Below, piece by piece: positions 8,526 through 17,084 of a stretch of 64,000 bases of DNA. The stretch is from Streptomyces sp. NBC_01255. Its GTDB lineage: Bacteria; Actinomycetota; Actinomycetes; Streptomycetales; Streptomycetaceae. The notes beneath the pieces are model-generated. The model ran no database searches, was not told the origin of the DNA, and saw only the letters and a list, made by a program, of their open reading frames with translations. Made by a program: the position numbers and the translations under genes. Where the stretch lies: the NCBI RefSeq assembly GCF_036226445.1, contig NZ_CP108474.1, forward strand, positions 5,518,001 through 5,582,000. Direction: 5' to 3'. Position 1 is the stretch's first letter. The number at the start of each line of letters is the position of its first letter.

Positions 8526-9131
8526 TCAGGCCGCGCGGTCCTCGATCTCCACGCGGGGCGCGCTGTCGTGCCACAGGCAGAAGACCGAGAGTTCACGGCC
8601 GTCCTTGGTGAAGGTGACCCGGATCCAGGTCGGCTGCTTCCACACCTGCATCTGCCAGCCCGACGCGGGCGTCGCCGAGACCAGTTCGGCCGACGTCTCG
8701 CCGAGATCGAAGGTGACCCGGCCGCCGTCGACCGGGTAGCTCTTCACCGAGGACGCGGTGGTGGGCGCGGGGCTCGTGGCGGGTGCGGCCGTGGTGGTGG
8801 GGGGCGTCGCCGGCGTGGACTCCGGGCCGTCGGAGGGCGGCGAAGCGGGTGTCGACGGCGGGGCGGCGGACGTCGTGCGGTCCTCGCTCGGCGTGGGCTT
8901 GCGGGACGGCGGCGAGGTCGCCGGGGGCTCGGCCCTTTGCGTCGAGGAGGCCAGCGGATCGCTGCCGGACGTGCCCGGTGCGACCTCGGTGGCACCGACC
9001 GGGAGCGGCAGCGCGCGCGGAGGGTCGTAGACCGTGCCGGACAGCACCGTGTGCACTCCCCACCAGGACAGGGTGACCGCCGCGCCGGTGGCGAGCGACC
9101 AGGCCAGGGCGTGAACGAGTCCTCTTCGCAC
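8526..9131 (-). CDS. Membrane-anchored protein with a long Pro/Ser/Thr-rich linker
   Basis: 201 residues from a GTG at 9129-9131. One N-terminal transmembrane segment (LVHALAWSLATGAAVTLSWW) is followed by a low-complexity extracytoplasmic linker of roughly 90 Pro, Ser, Thr and Ala residues. A compact C-terminal beta-rich domain ends the protein (VTFDLGETSAELVSATPASG, then WIRVTFTKDGRELSVFCLWH). The architecture suggests a domain displayed at the outer face of the membrane within the cell wall. It diverges from the response-regulator gene at 9219 across less than 90 bp, so it may be a target or ligand partner of that two-component system. No enzymatic motif is visible. A GTG at 9146 is an alternative start. 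Confidence 0.78.
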   Translation of the reverse strand: MRRGLVHALAWSLATGAAVTLSWWGVHTVLSGTVYDPPRALPLPVGATEVAPGTSGSDPLASSTQRAEPPATSPPSRKPTPSEDRTTSAAPPSTPASPPSDGPESTPATPPTTTAAPATSPAPTTASSVKSYPVDGGRVTFDLGETSAELVSATPASGWQMQVWKQPTWIRVTFTKDGRELSVFCLWHDSAPRVEIEDRAA

Positions 9132-9218
9132 CGGCCCATAGTGCACCACCCTGTGAGGGGGAGTACCGGAGGGTACGGATTGCTCGCCCGTTCCCCCGAA
9201 TGGCGTACGGTGCGGCCC

Positions 9219-9920
9219 ATGGCAAGTGTGCTCGTGGTCGAGGACGACCAGTTCGTGCGCTCCGCCCTCATCCGCCAGCTCTCCGAGGCCTCCCACACGG
9301 TACGGAGCGTCGGGACGGCTCTGGAGGCGTTGCGCGAGGTCGCCCATTTCCGTTTCGACGTGGTCATCCTCGACCTCGGACTGCCCGACCTGGACGGGTC
9401 CGAGGCGCTCAAGATGCTGCGCGGGATCACCGACGTACCGGTGATCATCGCGACCGCCCGGGACGACGAGGCCGAGATCGTCCGGCTCCTGCACGCCGGC
9501 GCCGACGACTACCTCGTGAAGCCCTTCTCGGTGGACCACCTTTCGGCCCGCATGGCCGCCGTCCTGCGCCGGGCGCGGTCCGCCGCCGGCGAGGCGCCCC
9601 CGCCCCGGGTCATCCGGGTCGGCGGCCTCACCGTCGATCCGCTGCGCCGTCAGGCGGAGCTCGACGGGGCGCCGTTGGACCTCACCCGGCGCGAGTTCGA
9701 CCTGCTGGCCTTCCTCGCCGGGCGGCCCGGCGTGGTCGTCCCGCGCAAGGAACTGCTCGCCGAGGTGTGGCAGCAGTCCTACGGGGACGACCAGACCATC
9801 GACGTACATTTGTCATGGCTGCGGCGGAAATTGGGTGAAACGGCCGCGCGGCCCCGCTACTTGCACACCCTGCGCGGGGTGGGCGTGAAGCTGGAGCCGC
9901 CCCGGGAGCCGCAGCCGTGA
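9219..9920 (+). CDS. OmpR/PhoB-family response regulator
   Basis: 233 residues. The receiver domain has the acidic pair VVEDD near residues 6-10, the phosphoacceptor D52 in VVILDLGLPD, T79 in VIIATARDD and the conserved Lys of DDYLVKPF (K101). The C-terminal winged helix includes DLTRREFDLLAFLAGRPG and IDVHLSWLRRKLGE. It is translated in a GTGA overlap with the histidine kinase gene, the usual signature of a cognate pair. OmpR-type regulators often bind direct repeats with 11-bp period; such a repeat sits before the GH18 gene downstream of the kinase (11386-11407). Regulatory targets remain inference. Confidence 0.93.
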   Translation: MASVLVVEDDQFVRSALIRQLSEASHTVRSVGTALEALREVAHFRFDVVILDLGLPDLDGSEALKMLRGITDVPVIIATARDDEAEIVRLLHAGADDYLVKPFSVDHLSARMAAVLRRARSAAGEAPPPRVIRVGGLTVDPLRRQAELDGAPLDLTRREFDLLAFLAGRPGVVVPRKELLAEVWQQSYGDDQTIDVHLSWLRRKLGETAARPRYLHTLRGVGVKLEPPREPQP

Positions 9921-11329
9921 GGTGGGCGCTCGTCAAGGTGTCACTGGCCGTCACCGTCATGGTCGTCGTCGCCTTCGCCGTACCCCTCGGGCTCGTCGTC
10001 AAGGAGATGGCCCGCGACCGGGCCTTCTCCAACGCCGAACGGCGGGCCGCCGGGCTCGCCCCCGTCCTCGCGATCACCACCGACCGCGAGGAGCTGGACA
10101 AGGCCGTCGCCACCACCGAGGACGGGGCCGCCGGACGGCTCGCCGTCCACGTGCCCGCCGCGGAGCCGGGCGGGACCGCGCTGGAGATCGGCACCCGCAG
10201 GGCCGACGCCGAGGAACTCGCCGCCACCCGCCGGCTCGGCCGGGCCTCCATCGCCGAGGTGCCGGGCGGCTACGCGCTGCTCCAGCCCACCGCGATCAGC
10301 AGCGGTCAGGTCGCCGTCGTCGAACTCTTCGTCCCCGAGGGCGAGGTCACCAACGGCGTCGCCACCGCCTGGCTCGTCCTCGCGGGGGTCGGCATCGCCC
10401 TGATCGTCGGCTCCGTCGCCGTCGCCGACCGGCTCGGCGTCCGCATGGTCCGGCCCGCCCAGCGACTCGCGGGCGCCGCCCACGACCTCGGCGAGGGCAG
10501 GCTCGGCGCGCGGGTGCCCGAGGAGGGCCCGCCGGAGCTCAAGTCGGCGGCGGTCGCCTTCAACTCGATGGCCGACCAGGTCGTCCAGCTCCTCGCCAAC
10601 GAACGCGAGCTCGCCGCCGACCTCTCCCACCGGCTCCGCACCCCGCTGACGGTGCTGCGGCTCAACACGGCCTCGCTCGGCTCGGGACCCGCCGCCGAGC
10701 AGACCCGGGCCGCCGTCGAACAGCTGGAGCGCGAGGTCGACATCATCATCCGTACGGCCCGGGAGGCGAAGCCGCAGACCCAGGCGACCGGACCCGGCGC
10801 CGGCTGCGACGCCGCCGAGGTGGTCCGCGCGCGGATGGACTTCTGGTCGGCGCTCGCGGAGGACGAGGGCCGGCGGGTACGGGTCGCGGGCGTCGAGCGT
10901 CCGGTACGCATCCCGGTGGCCCGCCCCGAACTCGTCGCCGCCCTCGACGCCCTGCTCGGCAACGTCTTCCGGCACACCCCCGAGGGCACCGCCTTCTCCA
11001 TCGACGTCCACAACGGCGACGACGCCGTCATCGTCCTGGTCTCCGACGCGGGCGCCGGCATCGCCGACCCCGCCGCCGCCCTGGCCCGCGGCAACAGCGG
11101 AGGCAGGCCCGGGTCGACGGGCCTCGGCCTGGACATCGTGCGGCGGATGGCGGAGGCCACCGGGGGAGACGTCGCCATCGGGCACTCCGTCCTCGGCGGC
11201 ACCGAGGTCCGCGTCTGGATCGGGCTCGACGGGCGCCGCTCGGGCACCACGACGGGCCGCCGCGGCCACCGCCCGGCCCGCCGCCGCCGCGGTGGCGGCA
11301 CGGGCACCCGGCGCGCCGCAGACGCCTGA
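9917..11329 (+). CDS. Sensor histidine kinase, partner of the preceding response regulator
   Basis: 470 residues. TM1 is about 5-28 and TM2 about 151-171, flanking an extracytoplasmic sensor of about 120 residues. HAMP (VRPAQRLAGAAHDLGEGRLG) and the HisKA dimerisation domain follow, with phosphoacceptor H238 in LAADLSHRLRTPL. The ATPase domain has the N box (ALLGNVFRHTPEG), G1 (VSDAGAGIADP) and G2 (GSTGLGLDIVRRMAEA). The C-terminal tail of about 45 residues is extremely Arg/Gly-rich and lies outside the catalytic core. It starts with GTG overlapping the regulator stop. The signal sensed is unknown. Confidence 0.93.
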   Translation: MRWALVKVSLAVTVMVVVAFAVPLGLVVKEMARDRAFSNAERRAAGLAPVLAITTDREELDKAVATTEDGAAGRLAVHVPAAEPGGTALEIGTRRADAEELAATRRLGRASIAEVPGGYALLQPTAISSGQVAVVELFVPEGEVTNGVATAWLVLAGVGIALIVGSVAVADRLGVRMVRPAQRLAGAAHDLGEGRLGARVPEEGPPELKSAAVAFNSMADQVVQLLANERELAADLSHRLRTPLTVLRLNTASLGSGPAAEQTRAAVEQLEREVDIIIRTAREAKPQTQATGPGAGCDAAEVVRARMDFWSALAEDEGRRVRVAGVERPVRIPVARPELVAALDALLGNVFRHTPEGTAFSIDVHNGDDAVIVLVSDAGAGIADPAAALARGNSGGRPGSTGLGLDIVRRMAEATGGDVAIGHSVLGGTEVRVWIGLDGRRSGTTTGRRGHRPARRRRGGGTGTRRAADA

Positions 11330-11385
11330 ATCCTCCCGACGCCCGAGCCCCGTCGGGGCCGAACCTTTCGTGGTTCCGATGCCTT

Positions 11386-11407
11386 CCTTAAGCGGACCCT
11401 AAGAATC
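11386..11407 (+). promoter_or_regulatory. 11-bp-period direct repeat upstream of the GH18 gene
   Basis: CCTTAAGCGGA at 11386-11396 is followed immediately by CCCTAAGAATC at 11397-11407, so the CYTAAG half-sites sit exactly one helical turn apart. This geometry is typical of OmpR-family regulators. It lies 107-128 bp before the GH18 start codon and just downstream of the histidine kinase gene. A link to the neighbouring response regulator is inference. Confidence 0.5.
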
Positions 11408-11513
11408 CCAACCCCGGGCCGATCGCGGTCATTTGTCCGTTTCCCAGTCGCTAGCGTGCTGCCGCACCCCACCCTCACAACCCCACACCCCGGCACACAG
11501 AGGCAGGCACCCG

Positions 11514-13058
11514 ATGGGCACCAGTTCGCACCGGCGCAGGGCGAGCGCCAGGACCAAGGTCGTCGGAGCGGTCGTCGCGGCGGCGATCGCCGGCGGCGCC
11601 GCCTTCGCGCTCGGCGGGACCGCGCAGGCCGCCGCCGTCGGCGCCGCGTACACCCGGACCAGCGCCTGGACCGGCGGCTACACCGGCCAGTACGTCGTCA
11701 CCAACGAGACGGCCACCGCCCAGTCCGACTGGACCCTGGAGTTCGACCTCCCGGCCGGGACGACCATCGGCTCCCTCTGGAACGGCGAGCACACCGTCTC
11801 CGGCGGCCACGTCACCGTGAAGCCCGCGAGCTGGAACAAGCAGCTCGGCCCCGGCCAGTCCGTCACCGTCGGCTTCGTGACCGCCGCCGCGGGCGTGGCC
11901 GGCGACCCGACCGGCTGCCTCATCAACAAGGCCGCCTGCTCCGCCGGAGGCCCCGCCCCCACCCCCAGCGGCCGCCCCACCGACCAGCCGACCGCGACCG
12001 CCTCCCCGAAGCCGACGGCCACGGCCACGGCCACGGCGACGGCCACCGCCACGGCCACCGCGTCCCCCAAGCCGACGGCCACCGCCACCGCCACGGCGAC
12101 CCCCACGGCCACGGTGAAGCCCACCCCGACCCCCACGGCGACGGGTGGCCCCGCCCCTGAGCCCACGGCCGCCAAGTACGCCCCGTACGTCGACACCTCG
12201 CTCTACCCGACGTACGACCTGCTCGCGACCGCCGACGCCACCGGCGTGAAGGAGTTCAACCTCGCCTTCATCACCTCCGGCGGCTCCTGCGCCCCGCTCT
12301 GGGGCGGGGTCACCGACCTCGCGAACGACAAGGTCGCGGCCCAGATCGGCGCCCTGCGCGCCAAGGGCGGTGACGTCCGCGTCTCCTTCGGCGGCGCCGC
12401 CGGCCACGAGCTGGCCCTGAACTGCTCGTCGTCCTCGGCGCTCGCCGCCGCGTACGGCAAGGTCATCGACCAGTACAAGCTGACCAAGGTCGACTTCGAC
12501 GTCGAGGGCGCGGCCCTGCCGGACACGGCCGCCAACACCCGCCGGTCCCAGGCGATCGCCCAGCTCCAGCAGACCCACCCGGGCCTGAACGTCTCCTTCA
12601 CCCTGCCGGTCATGCCCGAGGGCCTGACGCAGCCGGGCGTGGCCCTGCTCGCCGACGCGAAGAAGAACGGCGTGCACGTCGACGCCGTCAACATCATGGC
12701 GATGGACTACGGCCCGGCGTACAGCGCGGACATGGGCACGTACGCGATCCAGGCCGCGACCGCGACCCAGGCCCAGGTCAAGGGCGTCCTCGGGCTCTCC
12801 GACGCGGCCGCCTGGAAGGCTGTCGCCGTCACCCCGATGATCGGCGTCAACGACGTCACCACCGAGATCTTCCGGGTCGACGACGCCACGCAGCTCGTCG
12901 ACTTCGCGAAGTCGAAGGGGCTCGGCTGGCTCTCGATGTGGTCCTCGACCCGTGACAAGCAGTGCGCGGCCGGCGCCGTGAACTACGCCGACGCCACCTG
13001 CTCCTCGATCCTCCAGCAGCCTCTGGCCTTCACGAAGGCCTTCGCCGCCTACAAGTAG
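11514..13058 (+). CDS. Secreted GH18-family glycosidase (chitinase or endo-N-acetylglucosaminidase type) with N-terminal CBM2-like module
   Basis: 514 residues. A secretory signal (RTKVVGAVVAAAIAGGAAFA, then ALGGTAQAAA) ends near residue 39. A CBM2-like domain follows (about 40-140: TSAWTGGYTGQYVVTNETAT, then WTLEFDLPAG), then a Thr/Ala/Pro linker of about 65 residues with long TA repeats, and a GH18 barrel (about 218-514). The barrel carries the D-x-D-x-E signature as VDFDVEG (D327, D329, E331), whose Glu is the expected acid/base. This barrel subgroup includes single-domain Streptomyces chitinases. The ATG at 11514 is preferred because it starts the signal peptide; its upstream site (AGAGGCAGG) is moderate. 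Target polymer is inferred to be chitin-like. Confidence 0.88.
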   Translation: MGTSSHRRRASARTKVVGAVVAAAIAGGAAFALGGTAQAAAVGAAYTRTSAWTGGYTGQYVVTNETATAQSDWTLEFDLPAGTTIGSLWNGEHTVSGGHVTVKPASWNKQLGPGQSVTVGFVTAAAGVAGDPTGCLINKAACSAGGPAPTPSGRPTDQPTATASPKPTATATATATATATATASPKPTATATATATPTATVKPTPTPTATGGPAPEPTAAKYAPYVDTSLYPTYDLLATADATGVKEFNLAFITSGGSCAPLWGGVTDLANDKVAAQIGALRAKGGDVRVSFGGAAGHELALNCSSSSALAAAYGKVIDQYKLTKVDFDVEGAALPDTAANTRRSQAIAQLQQTHPGLNVSFTLPVMPEGLTQPGVALLADAKKNGVHVDAVNIMAMDYGPAYSADMGTYAIQAATATQAQVKGVLGLSDAAAWKAVAVTPMIGVNDVTTEIFRVDDATQLVDFAKSKGLGWLSMWSSTRDKQCAAGAVNYADATCSSILQQPLAFTKAFAAYK

Positions 13059-13082
13059 GCAGGCCCTCAGGCCCCCCACACC

Positions 13083-13125
13083 GCGCGCCCCGGCCGGAAC
13101 CACCCCACCGCCGGCCGGGGCGCGC
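13083..13125. terminator. Bidirectional terminator between the GH18 and SnoaL-like genes
   Basis: Perfect 15-bp GC stem: 13083-13097 pairs with 13111-13125 around a 13-nt loop. It lies between two convergent stop codons (13058 and 13130), so it can serve both strands. There is no U-tract, as is usual in Streptomyces. Confidence 0.85.
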
Positions 13126-13129
13126 ACCC

Positions 13130-13615
13130 CTACCCGGCCGTCGCCGGCCGCTCCGCGCAGGCGTCGGCGATCGCCGCGGTGTCCCAGTAGAAGGGCCGGA
13201 CCTCGGCGATCCGGCCGCCCCGCACGGTGATCGTCTGCAGGATCGGGAAGGTCAGCTCGCTGCCGGTGGCACGCGCGCGGGCACGCACGCGCGTGAGGAC
13301 CACCGCAGTCGCACCCGTGGCGAGGAACTCCTGCTCCGTCATGTCGAAGGACTCCCACACCCGGCTCATCGTGAGGAAGAAGCGCTCCACGCCCGCGTGC
13401 CCGCGCCAGGTCCCGCCGTACGGCAGGGCGGCTGCCTGGTGGAGGACGACGTCGGGCGCGAAGTAGGGGGCGAGCGGTGCGAAGGAGGCCCTGCCGGGGC
13501 CTCCGGCCGCCAGATAGGCGGCTTCCGCCGCGTACATACCGGTGAGGACGGCCGCCGAGTCAGTGGCGGAGTCGGCGGTGGTCTCTGTGGCGTCTGTTGT
13601 GGAGGGAGTCGTCAT
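13130..13615 (-). CDS. SnoaL-like / nuclear transport factor 2-fold protein
   Basis: 161 residues from the ATG at 13613-13615. After a Thr/Ala-rich leader, the protein has the SnoaL/ketosteroid isomerase-like layout: helices, then FAPDVVLHQAAALPYGGTWR, GHAGVERFFLTMSRVWESFD and strands FPILQTITVRGGRIAEVRPF with a terminal YWDTAAIADAC. Such proteins are small alpha-plus-beta barrels that bind or isomerise hydrophobic small molecules, but catalytic residues vary and none is certain here. It converges with the GH18 gene across a strong hairpin and lies about 75 bp before the aspartate decarboxylase stop. Biological role unknown. Confidence 0.8.
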   Translation of the reverse strand: MTTPSTTDATETTADSATDSAAVLTGMYAAEAAYLAAGGPGRASFAPLAPYFAPDVVLHQAAALPYGGTWRGHAGVERFFLTMSRVWESFDMTEQEFLATGATAVVLTRVRARARATGSELTFPILQTITVRGGRIAEVRPFYWDTAAIADACAERPATAG

Positions 13616-13689
13616 GCCGCCAGCGTGATCGCCCAAGGCGGATCACACTGGCGGCTGTCGGACGTCGACCTCGCTCGCCGACCCGCGCC

Positions 13690-15339
13690 TTACGCCCGCG
13701 AGGCCTTCCACTCCTCCGCGTAGTCGTTGAAGATCGCCCGCAGGTGGTGGCCGATCTTCAGGTAGTCCAGGTCGTCGAGGTTGGCCAGGGAGACGCGTAC
13801 GGACCACTCCGGGCCGTCGAAGCCGCCGCCGTTGAGGAGGACGACGCTGGTCTGCTCGGCCAGCCGGAACAGCGGGTCCACCGGCTCGTAGTTCTTCTCC
13901 AGGAAGGCCGCGAAGTCCTTCCCGTGGACCCGCTCGGCCTCCGCGATCAGGTCGAGCTCGATGTAGTACCCGGCCCGCTTCGGGTCGTCGGCGATCTTCA
14001 TCTGGGCGCCTTCGAGGAGCAGGTCGAGGCGCTGGCGCACGATCGCCCGGATCTTCGCCTTGTACGCCTGTCCCTCCTCCAGCATGTCGAAGAGGGAGAA
14101 GAGCACCATCATCACCTGCTGGGGGAGCGAGAGCCCGGCGGTGTGGTTGAGGGCGACCTGCCGGGAGTCGGCGACGAGCCGGTCGATGAACCGGATCTTC
14201 TCGGGCTCCAGGGTCAGCGTGCCGTACCGCCTGCTCAGGCGGTCCTTCTCGGCCTGCGGCAGGTTCACGATCATCTCGTCGATGACGTTGTCGTCGTGGA
14301 GGCCGATGACGCCCAGCCGGTGGCCCGTGCAGCCGTAGTGCTTGGAGTACGAGTACACGAGGAGCGTGTTGCGGGGAAGGTCCGCGGCGAGCGAGCGGAA
14401 GCCCTCGACGAACGTGCCGTACACGTCGTCCGTGACGAGCAGCAGGTTCGGGTTCTGCGTGGCGACGATGTCCTTGATCTGGTCCGTGACCCGTTGGCTC
14501 AGCGCCAGCGACGGCGGGTTGGACGGGTTGACGACGCAGACCAGCTTCACCGACGGGTCCGCCAGCTTGGCGACCTCCTCCTCGGGGTAGCGCCACTCGC
14601 GCACGCCGGTCTCGGCGAAGAGGGACGCTTCGACGTGGACGACGTCGAACTCGTACGTGTCGAGCTCGGGGATCTCGATGTACGGCGTGAAGACCGGCAC
14701 CATCAGGGCGATCCTGTCGCCCTTCTTCAGGATCCCGTTCTTCATGAGCGAGTCGAAGATGTAGCACATGGCGGCCGTGCCGCCCTCGGTCGCGAAGAGC
14801 GACAGACGGCCGGCCGGCGGGCGCTTGTCGAACATCTCGTCATGCAGGTAGCCGCGGACGATCTGCTCGGTGTGGGCCAGGATCCGGTCCGGCACCGGGT
14901 AGTTGTCGCCGATCGTGCTGTCGGTCAGCTCGTGGACGAAGGCGTCCTTGTCGAAGCCGAAGCGCTCGACGGCGTACTCCACGCAGTTCTGCAGCATCTC
15001 GATGCCGGGCAGGTCCGGGTGTCGGCGGACGAAGGTGTCGAAGCGGGCGCCGGAGCCGGCGAGTTCGGGCATGCCGCCGAGGTTGTCGGCGGTCCACACG
15101 CGGCGCGACTCGGAGAGGGCGAAGTAGCCGAGCGCGTAGAACGCCTCGCGGGGGCCGGTGGCGACCCAGTTCGGGTTGCCACGGCCCGCGTTGAGCATCT
15201 GCGTCTGCGACTTCTCCTTCTGGCCGGGCTTGTCGGCCTGCGCGGCCTGCGCGATCTGGATGAACTTGTCCTTCAGCTCGAACGGCGAGAGCTGCGCGAA
15301 GGACTGGATCTCCTCGCGGGTGAAGGTGGTCTTGGGCAC
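13690..15339 (-). CDS. aspD: Bifunctional aspartate transaminase / aspartate 4-decarboxylase
   Basis: 549 residues, matching the large fold-type I PLP aspartate 4-decarboxylases (L-aspartate to L-alanine plus CO2). Visible features are GRGNPNWVATGPREAFYALG near the N-terminus, the PLP-binding core NPSNPPSLALS, TDDVYGTFVEGF, the PLP lysine in YSYSKHYGCTGHRLG and a C-terminal substrate-binding region GPEWSVRVSLANLDDLDYL. The start is the GTG at 15339, behind AAGGAAG. It lies directly downstream of two AspT-type exchanger genes on the same strand, which matches the aspartate-in/alanine-out decarboxylation cycle known from Tetragenococcus. Symbol aspD is used by analogy. Confidence 0.9.
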   Translation of the reverse strand: MPKTTFTREEIQSFAQLSPFELKDKFIQIAQAAQADKPGQKEKSQTQMLNAGRGNPNWVATGPREAFYALGYFALSESRRVWTADNLGGMPELAGSGARFDTFVRRHPDLPGIEMLQNCVEYAVERFGFDKDAFVHELTDSTIGDNYPVPDRILAHTEQIVRGYLHDEMFDKRPPAGRLSLFATEGGTAAMCYIFDSLMKNGILKKGDRIALMVPVFTPYIEIPELDTYEFDVVHVEASLFAETGVREWRYPEEEVAKLADPSVKLVCVVNPSNPPSLALSQRVTDQIKDIVATQNPNLLLVTDDVYGTFVEGFRSLAADLPRNTLLVYSYSKHYGCTGHRLGVIGLHDDNVIDEMIVNLPQAEKDRLSRRYGTLTLEPEKIRFIDRLVADSRQVALNHTAGLSLPQQVMMVLFSLFDMLEEGQAYKAKIRAIVRQRLDLLLEGAQMKIADDPKRAGYYIELDLIAEAERVHGKDFAAFLEKNYEPVDPLFRLAEQTSVVLLNGGGFDGPEWSVRVSLANLDDLDYLKIGHHLRAIFNDYAEEWKASRA

Positions 15340-15371
15340 GGTGACTTCCTTACGTACGTGAGGGGGGTGCG

Positions 15372-17075
15372 TCAGTGGTTGAGGATGACGATCACGGCGC
15401 CCCAGATGGTCAGCAGGACGTTGCCGACCGCGTAGGGGATCGTGTAACCGAGCGTCGGGATCTGCGACTTGGACTGCTCGTTGATCGCGCCGATCGCCGC
15501 GGTCGTCGTCTGGCCGCCCGCCAGCACGCCCATCAGGATCGGGAAGCGGATCTTCTGCACGTAGTGGCCGTACAGGAAGCCCACGATCAGCGGGACGACC
15601 GTCGCCACCGCGCCCCAGAGGAGCAGCCCCCAGCCGGCCGTCGACAGGCCGCTGGTGAAGCTCGGACCGGCGTTGATGCCGACGACCGCGACGAACAGGC
15701 AGAGGCCGAGGGTGTCCATGAACCACTGGGCACCGGGCGGCACGTTGCCGTACGTCGGGTACTTGCCGCGGATCCAGCCGAAGACCAGACCCATGATCAG
15801 CGCGCCGCCGGAGGTGGAGAGCGAGATCGGCACGCCCGACACCGTGAGCGCCGGGATGCCGATGCAGCCGCCGAGGAAGATGCCGAGGCCCACCCAGAGC
15901 ATGTCGGTGGCGAAGGAGGTCGGCACGGGCTTGCCGATCGCCTTGCCCGCCGGGTCCACGAGCCGCTTCGGGCCGGTCAGGATGACGGTGTCACCGCGCT
16001 CCAGGGTCGTGGAGAGCCGGTACGGGAACTCCGTACCCGAGCGGTAGATCTTGTCGATGTACACGCCGACCATGAAGGGCTCGCGGCGCAGGTCGGCGAC
16101 CGTCCTGCCGAGCTGCGCCTTCTCCGAGGCGACGACGTGCAGCGACTCCGTCTGATAGCCGAGCAGTTCGACGTCGTCCGTCTCCGCGCCGATGTGGGTC
16201 CGGGCGTCGAACTCGACGAGCGAGCCGCGCAGTGCGCTGACCGCCACGATGTCGCCCTCGCGGAGCACCGTCGACTGCGTGTGGTCGATGATCTTCCCGT
16301 CGCGCCGCACCCGCGTGAGGTAGATGCGGTGACCGAGCGCCTGCTGCTGGTTCTCGAAGTCGTCGATCGTGCGGCCGACGAGGTCGGGACGGTCGATGCG
16401 GTACGCGCGGAGGACGACCTCGTAGTACCCCTCGGCCAGGTCGGGGTCGTCGCCCGGGGCGTCCAGCTCCTTCGCGAGCCGCGCCGACTCGGCGGCCAGG
16501 TCCCGCTTGTAGAGCTTGGGCAGGACGTTGGCGAGGAGCATCGCGCAGAGGATCGTGCCGAGCGGGTACGTGACGGCGTAGCCGATCGCGACCAGGTTCT
16601 CCTCGTTCTTCATCTGGTCGGCGGAGAGCCCCGGCAGGTTGCCGATGGCGTCCTGGGCGACACCGATGACGGCGGACTGGGTGAGCGCGCCGCCGAGGAG
16701 ACCGGCCGAGAGCCCGGGGCCGTACCCGAGCATCACGGCGAAGCCCCAGGAGACGAGGAGGCCCGTCACACAGACGATGACCGCGTTGAGGACCTGCGGC
16801 AGGCCGTCCTTCCTCAGACCGCGGAAGAACTGCGGACCGACCTTGTAGCCGAGGGCGAAGAGGAACATGGTGAAGAAGAGGTTCTTCACCGTGCCGTCGA
16901 TCGTGACCTTGAACTGCGCGCCGAGCAGCAGGCCGGCCACCAGACATCCGGTGACGGCGCCCAGCGCGATCGCCTTGTAGCGGAGCTTGCCGAAGAGGAA
17001 GCCGAGCGCGACCGTGATGAAGATCAGCAGCTCGGGATGGGGCTGGAAGATGTTCCGGTTGAGGAAATCGATCAT
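15372..17075 (-). CDS. AspT/YidE-family aspartate:alanine exchanger-like membrane protein (second copy)
   Basis: 567 residues in the aspartate:alanine exchanger layout. A block of five to six membrane helices (ELLIFITVALGFLFGKLRYK and following) leads to a central cytoplasmic region with two RCK_C/TrkA-C-like segments (AYRIDRPDLVGRTIDDFENQ and AQLGRTVADLRREPFMVGVY). A second helix block repeats the pattern (MDTLGLCLFVAVVGINAGPS, VLAGGQTTTAAIGAINEQS). The ATG at 17075 follows GAGAGGA. It lies 9 bp after the paralogue at 17085-18767 and 32 bp before aspD, so all three are likely one operon. Expected role: import aspartate and export alanine. Confidence 0.9.
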   Translation of the reverse strand: MIDFLNRNIFQPHPELLIFITVALGFLFGKLRYKAIALGAVTGCLVAGLLLGAQFKVTIDGTVKNLFFTMFLFALGYKVGPQFFRGLRKDGLPQVLNAVIVCVTGLLVSWGFAVMLGYGPGLSAGLLGGALTQSAVIGVAQDAIGNLPGLSADQMKNEENLVAIGYAVTYPLGTILCAMLLANVLPKLYKRDLAAESARLAKELDAPGDDPDLAEGYYEVVLRAYRIDRPDLVGRTIDDFENQQQALGHRIYLTRVRRDGKIIDHTQSTVLREGDIVAVSALRGSLVEFDARTHIGAETDDVELLGYQTESLHVVASEKAQLGRTVADLRREPFMVGVYIDKIYRSGTEFPYRLSTTLERGDTVILTGPKRLVDPAGKAIGKPVPTSFATDMLWVGLGIFLGGCIGIPALTVSGVPISLSTSGGALIMGLVFGWIRGKYPTYGNVPPGAQWFMDTLGLCLFVAVVGINAGPSFTSGLSTAGWGLLLWGAVATVVPLIVGFLYGHYVQKIRFPILMGVLAGGQTTTAAIGAINEQSKSQIPTLGYTIPYAVGNVLLTIWGAVIVILNH

Positions 17076-17084
17076 GGGGTCCTC

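Noticed and set aside
12003..12140. Short repeated ACGGCC/ACCGCC units that could look like a CRISPR or satellite.
   Set aside because: They encode the Thr/Ala/Pro linker of the GH18 enzyme in frame; no spacers are present.
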